From NCBI RefSeq assembly GCF_011299575.1, contig NZ_CP049863.1:2356001-2420000 (forward strand): a DNA stretch of 64,000 nt, read 5' to 3'. Numbering within the stretch: the stretch's first letter is position 1; each line of letters starts with the position of its first letter. Position numbers and translations under genes: made by a program. This document shows positions 58,985 through 64,000 of the stretch, in pieces. Below the pieces are notes generated by a model that did no database searches, was not told the origin of the DNA, and saw nothing but the letters and a program-made list of their open reading frames with translations. The stretch is from Leucobacter viscericola (GTDB taxonomy: Bacteria > Actinomycetota > Actinomycetes > Actinomycetales > Microbacteriaceae).

Positions 58985-60397
58985 CTAGCGCGTGGAGTTC
59001 GAAACCGACTCGCTCACACCTGCAGCCTCGACCCGCTGCGCGTCGAGCGGTGCGCTCTGCCGCCCCAGGACCTTGGCGTTCATTTCGGCCTCGTTGTCGA
59101 GCCAGTTGGTTCCCTTGTTCTTCAAGAAGAAGATGTAGACGAAGAGCGACACCGCAATGATGCCCATGACGTAGAAGATGAACGTGTTGAGGTGGCCGCT
59201 CTCGCCGGCCGCCGCGTGCAGCATCGGGGCTGTGCCGCCGAACACCGAGTTGGCGAGCGCGTAGCCGAGGCCGACTCCCAGCGCGCGAATGTGGGTCGGA
59301 AAGAGCTCCGCCTTCACAACCGCGTTGATCGAGGTGTAGCCGGTCAGAATGATGAAGCCGCCGACCAGGATCAGGAACGCAGTCATCGGGTTCTGCTGCT
59401 GAGGCAGCGCGGTGAGCAGGAACCAGGTGTAGCAGAGCCCGCCGATCCCGAAGAACACCAGCAGTGACTTGCGGCCAACGATGTCGGAGAGCCATCCACC
59501 GAGCGGCTGCAGCAGCATCAGAATGATGAGCGCGATCAGGTTGATAATCGTGCCCGCGATCACGTCGCCGTCGGAGAACGCGTTCTTGACGATACTCGGC
59601 CCTGTGACCGAGTACGTGTAGAAGGCGACCGTGCCACCGGCGGTGACCAAGAAGCAGAGCAGCAGCGGGCGCCACTGGTTCACGAAGAGTTCGCGCATCG
59701 ATCCTGCCTGCTTGGCCTGACCCGAGCGCACTGCGGCGAGGTCAGAACTGCTCAGCGTTTCATCCATGGTGCGGCGCACCCAGAACACGACCACTGCACC
59801 GACTCCGCCGATCCCGAATGCTACGCGCCATCCCCACGAGGTCATCTGCTCGGGTGTCAGCGTGAGCAGCATCACCATGAGGGTGAACTGGGCCAGCACG
59901 TGACCGCCGACCAGCGTGACGTACTGGAACGACGAAAGGAAGCCGCGGCGACCAGAGATCGCGGTTTCAGACATGTAGGTGGCGCTGGTGCCGTACTCGC
60001 CGCCGGTCGCGAAGCCCTGCACGAGCCGCGCAAACACGAGGATGACGACCGCGCCGCCGCCAATCATCTCGGCCGTGGGTGCGATGGCGATGATCGCCGA
60101 ACACGCCGCCATCACTGAGACCGAGGTCGCGAGGGCAAGGCGCCGCCCGTGGCGGTCGGCGAAGCGGCCGAAGAACCACGATCCAACTGGGCGCATCAAG
60201 AACGTGACCGCAAAGATGGCCCACACGTAGATGGTCGAGTTCTTTTCGTCCGCCGCGAAGAACTGGGATTCGAAGTAGGTTGCAAACACTGAGTAGACGT
60301 AAACGTCGTACCACTCGACCAGATTGCCGGCCGATCCTTTCAGCGTGTTTGATATGGATCGCCGCAGAGTGGGCGAGGTGAGTGTCGTCGTTGACAT
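58985..60397 (-). CDS. MFS transporter of the metabolite:H+ symporter (MHS) family
   Basis: The 470-aa carrier has 12 membrane helices and the MHS opening SAGNLVEWYDVYVYSVFATYF, with GSWFFGRFADRHGRR in loop 2-3 and RLVQGFATGGEYGTSATYMSE in helix 4. The family takes up dicarboxylates, proline/betaine, shikimate or alpha-ketoglutarate by proton symport; the substrate here is not determinable. It is divergent from the response regulator of a system that includes a binding protein, which may report the same solute. Confidence 0.92.
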   Translation of the reverse strand: MSTTTLTSPTLRRSISNTLKGSAGNLVEWYDVYVYSVFATYFESQFFAADEKNSTIYVWAIFAVTFLMRPVGSWFFGRFADRHGRRLALATSVSVMAACSAIIAIAPTAEMIGGGAVVILVFARLVQGFATGGEYGTSATYMSETAISGRRGFLSSFQYVTLVGGHVLAQFTLMVMLLTLTPEQMTSWGWRVAFGIGGVGAVVVFWVRRTMDETLSSSDLAAVRSGQAKQAGSMRELFVNQWRPLLLCFLVTAGGTVAFYTYSVTGPSIVKNAFSDGDVIAGTIINLIALIILMLLQPLGGWLSDIVGRKSLLVFFGIGGLCYTWFLLTALPQQQNPMTAFLILVGGFIILTGYTSINAVVKAELFPTHIRALGVGLGYALANSVFGGTAPMLHAAAGESGHLNTFIFYVMGIIAVSLFVYIFFLKNKGTNWLDNEAEMNAKVLGRQSAPLDAQRVEAAGVSESVSNSTR

Positions 60398-60522
60398 GGG
60401 TGTGCTCGTCTCTGAATCGGGGTTTGTTCACGTGCTCCCTCCAGTATTCTTGGCGGCGCGCGGTGGCGCCCCTGGCCTTAACGCTTCCTTTACGTTGGCG
60501 GGATCGCGGCCCGGCCCGCGGC

Positions 60523-60528
60523 TAAACT
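60523..60528 (+). promoter_or_regulatory. -10 element of the response-regulator operon, leaderless start
   Basis: TAAACT lies 6 nt before ATG 60535, and there is no ribosome site. Confidence 0.5.
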
Positions 60529-60534
60529 GCTGAC

Positions 60535-61227
60535 ATGCGTGTCTTAGTCGCCGAGGACGATCCGTCGGTGGCGGCCGCACTCTCGGGCGCGCTCACCAAA
60601 GCTGGCTACAGCTGCACGCGTGTTGCTCGCGGCGCCGATGTGCTCGAGCGGCACCGCGAGTTTGAGTTGCTGATGCTCGACCTCGGGCTCGAAGATATGG
60701 ACGGCATCGACGTGCTCCGCAGCCTGCGTGAGCACAGCGACCTGCCGGTGATCGTGGTGACCGCACGAGACGACGAGCGATCCACCGTGCAAGCGTTGCG
60801 TCTCGGCGCCGACGACTATCTCGTGAAGCCGCTGCGCCTGCACGAGCTTCTCGCCCGCATCTCTGCCGTTACGCGTCGCTACGCGCGCGAAGTGTCGAAG
60901 CAGCTGGTGGTGGGGGAACTGCGGATTGATCCTGAAGCGCAGCTCGTCAGCGTTCGCGGCGAGGAAGTAAAACTGACCCCCACTGAGTTTGCGCTCGTTG
61001 CCGAACTCGCGCGCAAGGTGGGATCTGCAGTGAGCCGCGAGCACCTGGTCGCACGGGTGTGGGGTGACGACTACCCCGCTGAATCGCGCACGTTCGACGT
61101 GCACCTCGCGCAGATTCGCAACAAACTGCCGATGCTGCGCATTGTGACGATCCGGGGGTTTGGCTTTCGCCTGGAAGCGTCGGGTTCGGAGGCCTCGGGC
61201 GCTGCGCGGCCGGAGCCCTCGGCGTGA
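60535..61227 (+). CDS. OmpR-family response regulator
   Basis: The 230-aa regulator has acidic residues ED7-8, phospho-acceptor Asp49 (LLMLDLGLED) and Lys in LVKPLRLHE. The OmpR winged helix (LTPTEFALVAELARKVGSAVSREHLVARVWG) ends in the ILRIVTIRGFGFRL-type wing. A short Glu/Ala-rich tail overlaps the kinase start by 4 bp. It is the first gene of a three-gene coupled operon. Confidence 0.94.
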   Translation: MRVLVAEDDPSVAAALSGALTKAGYSCTRVARGADVLERHREFELLMLDLGLEDMDGIDVLRSLREHSDLPVIVVTARDDERSTVQALRLGADDYLVKPLRLHELLARISAVTRRYAREVSKQLVVGELRIDPEAQLVSVRGEEVKLTPTEFALVAELARKVGSAVSREHLVARVWGDDYPAESRTFDVHLAQIRNKLPMLRIVTIRGFGFRLEASGSEASGAARPEPSA

Positions 61228-62798
61228 GGCTGCGGCTGCTGGTTCCGCTGCTTGCGTTTGGACTGGTCGCGATTGGGGCGCTGGTGGTTCCGGCGGCGGT
61301 CGCGATTGCGCAGCAGCGCACGCAACAGTTGGAGCGGCAGCGGGTGGAGGCGTTCGACCAGATTGTGCAGCGCTCCTATGCTGCCGTGGCGGCGGGCGGG
61401 TCAGGATCGGGCGCCGATCTCGCGGTGCTCGATCGATACCTCGAGCGCTTCTACGACACATACCAAGAGCCCGTGATGGTTGCCGATGGTGCCGGAGTCA
61501 TGCTGACCTCAGTCGGACAAATGCCTGCGGGCGCGGCGACTGACGCGGCCGTGAGTGACGCGCTGCGCGGGATCCCGCAGCTCGAACTGCCGACGGTGTA
61601 CCCCTGGAGTGATGCGTCGGTTGTTGCAGCCCGCCCGCTGAAGACCGAGGGGAATGTCTCGGCCGGTGTTGTGGTGATTGGCGTCTCGCAGGAGCGAGCG
61701 CGTCAAGACGTCGCCCTGGGCTGGGTGCAGCTCGGAAGTGTCGGCCTGATGCTGATCGCGGGGTTGCTTGTGCTCGGTGTCGCGTGGAGCCGCTGGGTGC
61801 TGCGCCCCGTGCGGGTGCTCGATGCCGCGGCGAACGCGCTCGCAGAGCAACGGAGGGTGGAGTCGACCGGCGTGACCGGGCCGCCTGAGCTGCGGCGGCT
61901 CGCCGCTTCATTTGAGCGGATGGCCCACAACGTTGAGGCGGCTCTTGAGCAACAGCGCGGGCTCATCGCCGATGCCTCACATCAACTGCGCAACCCGCTG
62001 GCTGCGATCCGGCTGCGGATTGATGCGCTTGCGCCTCACGGTGTTGGTGAGGGTGTCGTTGGTGCTTCTCGGGAAGCCCCTGGTGATGTCGTAGATGGCG
62101 CTACCGCCGACGACATCGCCGCGATCATGCACGATCTCGACCGCCTCGAAAGCACGCTTGAGCGCATGTTGAAGTTTGCTCACGCGGAGCATCGTGCGAG
62201 TCGGCGGCAGAGTGAGGTGGCCGAGGTTGCGACTGTTGGTGCTGGTGGGGCTGCCGGTGGTGCTGGCGCAGTCGGCGCCTCTGGGGCTGCTCGCTCCGGC
62301 GGGGATGCTCCTGCCGGCCCAGCTGGCGGGGATGAAGCGGCTCCGTTCGAGGAGAGCTTCGTGTCCATCGCGACCCTCGTTGAGCCGCACCGGCACGCGC
62401 TCGCCGCAGCTGGTGTTCAGCTCTCGCTAGATGGGGAATCGGAACCGGTGAGGATTGCGTGCAACCCAAGCGACCTTGAAGAGATGGTCGAGATTTTGCT
62501 CGACAACGCGAGCAAGTATGCGGGTTCGGGTGCAACGGTGACTGTTGCGATGAGCCGCGAGCCTGAGCGTGGCCGGGTGATCCTGCGGGTCTCGGACTCC
62601 GGGCCGGGTCTGAGCGATCGCGATCTCGAACAGATCGGCACCCGGTTCTGGCGAGCACCGCAGCACCGTGAGCAACCCGGCACGGGGCTCGGGCACGCGA
62701 TCGTCGAACAGATCGCGTATGGCAACCGGGCTGCCGTCAGGGTGGATCGCGCACCAGAGGGCGGACTGCGCACGCAGATCGAGCTGAGGGCGCTGTGA
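61224..62798 (+). CDS. HAMP-type sensor histidine kinase
   Basis: The 524-aa kinase has a membrane helix (LLVPLLAFGLVAIGALVV), an extracytoplasmic domain of about 130 residues, a second helix (about 170-190), HAMP, the H-box DASHQLRNPLAAIRLR with His253, and HATPase_c (LLDNASKYAGSG, GTGLGHAIV). A Gly/Ala-rich low-complexity insert of about 40 residues (about 330-375) separates the dimerisation helices from the ATPase domain. The GTG start is coupled to the regulator, and the stop is coupled to the binding lipoprotein. Confidence 0.93.
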   Translation: MRLRLLVPLLAFGLVAIGALVVPAAVAIAQQRTQQLERQRVEAFDQIVQRSYAAVAAGGSGSGADLAVLDRYLERFYDTYQEPVMVADGAGVMLTSVGQMPAGAATDAAVSDALRGIPQLELPTVYPWSDASVVAARPLKTEGNVSAGVVVIGVSQERARQDVALGWVQLGSVGLMLIAGLLVLGVAWSRWVLRPVRVLDAAANALAEQRRVESTGVTGPPELRRLAASFERMAHNVEAALEQQRGLIADASHQLRNPLAAIRLRIDALAPHGVGEGVVGASREAPGDVVDGATADDIAAIMHDLDRLESTLERMLKFAHAEHRASRRQSEVAEVATVGAGGAAGGAGAVGASGAARSGGDAPAGPAGGDEAAPFEESFVSIATLVEPHRHALAAAGVQLSLDGESEPVRIACNPSDLEEMVEILLDNASKYAGSGATVTVAMSREPERGRVILRVSDSGPGLSDRDLEQIGTRFWRAPQHREQPGTGLGHAIVEQIAYGNRAAVRVDRAPEGGLRTQIELRAL

Positions 62799-63829
62799 GC
62801 GGGGTTCGAGTGGATGTGGGTTCTGTGACCCGAAGAGGGCTGCTTGCCGGGATCGTCGGTGGTTTGGCGGCGGGGGCGATCCCGATGCTCGCGGGGTGTG
62901 CCGCGTCGCCCGTGCACCACTTGAAGATGGCGTGCGGTGAGCCGGGAGGCATCTATCTGCAGTTCGGGGAGCTGCTGAGCGCTGCCGTTGATCGGCGCGC
63001 ATCAAGCAGCGGCGGTTGGGGGTCTGCGCGTGTGGCGGCGCAGTTGGAGCCTCTCACCACCAATGGCAGCGCCGAAAATCTGCAGTTGCTGCAGGACGGA
63101 GAGGTGGATCTCGCGATTGCGCTGGCCGACATTGTGCGGGAACACGAAAACGCGCGCCTTGCCGACGGGGGTCGCGCGGCGGGTGGGCGCACGAGCGTGG
63201 CGATTGGCCGGGTCTACCAGAACTACCTGCAGTGCGCGGTGCTTGGAGAGGGCGGGCTGCGCGGTCTGTCGGACCTGCGAGGCAAGGTTGTGTCAACGGG
63301 CGCGAGTGGATCCGGCAGCTCGTTCACAACCCGCCGGGTGCTCGAGCTCGCCGGTCTCGGTGAGGCGGATGGGGGTCCGCGGCAGGTCGAGCACACCCTG
63401 GAAGCCGGGTTGCGGGAGCTGAGGCGGGGCCGCATCGACGCGATGTTCTGGTCGGGAGGGGTGTCGACCCCCAAGATCGAGGAGTTCAGCGCTGAGGTGC
63501 CGCTGCGCCTGCTCGACCTGTCGACCGCGGCGGAGAAGCTTGAGGCTGAGTATCCGCTTGTCTACCTGAAGTCGACCATCCCGGCGAATGTCTACGGGTC
63601 GGCGGTGCCGACACCAACGCTCGGCATCCCGAACCTGTTGCTCGCGAGCCCCGACCTTCCCGACGACATTGCCCGACTCATTGTTGATGCGCTCGTGTTC
63701 GACGCCCGCAGGCTCGTGCCGAAGGGATCGGTGGGGGCGCAGTTCCTGACCCCCGTGAGCCTGATCGACACCGGCGCGGTGCCGTTGCACCCTGCGGCTC
63801 GGGATCGGTATCGCGAGGTTTATGGGTAG
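62795..63829 (+). CDS. TAXI-family solute-binding lipoprotein
   Basis: The 344-aa protein has a signal with RRGLLAGI (twin Arg) and lipobox LAGC (Cys35), then a TAXI/NMT1-like periplasmic binding fold. The fold has the typical ACGEPGGIYLQFGELLS, LTTNGSAENLQLLQDGEVDLAIALADI and KVVSTGASGSGSSFTTRRVLE-type segments, given here by their cores. No TRAP membrane subunits are adjacent. Its start overlaps the kinase stop by 4 bp, so it is probably a sensory partner that presents a solute to the kinase. Transport cannot be excluded. Confidence 0.88.
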   Translation: MSGVRVDVGSVTRRGLLAGIVGGLAAGAIPMLAGCAASPVHHLKMACGEPGGIYLQFGELLSAAVDRRASSSGGWGSARVAAQLEPLTTNGSAENLQLLQDGEVDLAIALADIVREHENARLADGGRAAGGRTSVAIGRVYQNYLQCAVLGEGGLRGLSDLRGKVVSTGASGSGSSFTTRRVLELAGLGEADGGPRQVEHTLEAGLRELRRGRIDAMFWSGGVSTPKIEEFSAEVPLRLLDLSTAAEKLEAEYPLVYLKSTIPANVYGSAVPTPTLGIPNLLLASPDLPDDIARLIVDALVFDARRLVPKGSVGAQFLTPVSLIDTGAVPLHPAARDRYREVYG

Positions 63830-63842
63830 GGGTGGTTTTGGG

Positions 63843-63864
63843 GCGGTCGTGATCCCACGACCGC
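63843..63864 (+). terminator. Hairpin after the TAXI gene
   Basis: GCGGTCGTG (63843-63851) pairs with CACGACCGC (63856-63864) around ATCC, 14 bp after the stop codon. No T-run follows, so termination is probable but not certain. Confidence 0.5.
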
Positions 63865-63894
63865 GGCCCGGCGACATCCGCCCGCAAGAGGAAA

Positions 63895-64000
63895 ACTGCA
63901 CTGCCCGATAAATAACCCATCACTGTTACTTAATCGTTATTCTCAAGCAACCTGGCGAATGAGCTTTTCTGGTAATTTTTGAAACTAGAAAGTAAGAACT
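63895..64000. other. AT-rich window end
   Basis: The last 106 bp are markedly AT-rich compared with the rest of the window and contain no open frame. They could be a promoter region of a gene beyond the window or the border of an acquired segment. Confidence 0.4.

Overview
The window is high-GC, densely packed actinobacterial chromosome. Gene content (menaquinone genes menC/B/E/A/D, kdpFABC-DE, a SigK/RskA/DipZ/fasciclin cluster, MHS and EmrB-type MFS carriers, PadR/MarR/TetR regulators) and the many leaderless start codons directly behind a TANNNT box suggest a Microbacteriaceae member, possibly close to Leucobacter. That placement is inference; there is no rRNA or housekeeping marker to settle it. 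No phage, insertion sequence, CRISPR array or rRNA was seen. One tRNA, tRNA-Arg(ACG), is present.

Layout. 1-7.5 kb: end of an Lrp/AsnC regulator, a tyrosine phosphatase, two acetyltransferases, a NarL-type two-component system divergent from a NatA/NatB-like ABC exporter, and cytidine deaminase. 7.5-17.7 kb: DoxX, MarR, a thiamine-binding MTH1187 protein, a 1,459-aa sortase-anchored DUF11-repeat surface protein, a fused ABC exporter, an EVE-domain protein and a SulP carrier. 17.7-25.8 kb: the complete potassium-uptake operon kdpFABC-kdpDE, preceded by direct repeats, a structured leader and an extra 27-residue membrane ORF coupled to kdpF. 26-34 kb: TetR/MMPL pair, GNAT, then fasciclin lipoprotein, dipZ, sigK and rskA, with two matching SigK-type promoters in the divergent gap. 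34-39 kb: a large LuxR/ATPase regulator divergent from a leucine-rich-repeat surface protein. 39-43.3 kb: DcuS/DcuR-like system with a CitMHS citrate carrier, and the tRNA. 43.4-48.5 kb: apt, a methyltransferase, acyl-CoA synthetase, VOC protein and a DUF559/AbiEi-like nuclease-fold protein. 48.5-58.9 kb: menaquinone genes in three blocks (menC, menB, menEA, menD) interrupted by a PadR/MFS pair and a 19-bp minisatellite. 59-63.8 kb: MHS-family carrier divergent from a response regulator / histidine kinase / TAXI-type binding lipoprotein operon.

The most unusual layer is intergenic. Three families of long perfect or near-perfect hairpins (A: three copies, B: three copies, C: one copy) sit between genes in convergent, divergent and tandem contexts. 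Their arms differ between copies in a compensated way, so the pairing is conserved although the sequence changes. Two are accompanied by G-quadruplex-type tracts. One overlaps the 3' end of menC, whose reading frame appears shifted by one base, so that translation runs into the hairpin. A head-to-head 19-bp minisatellite lies between padR and a DUF4229 gene. These elements, the SigK regulon, the kdp leader and the widespread leaderless starts are the main points to follow up.
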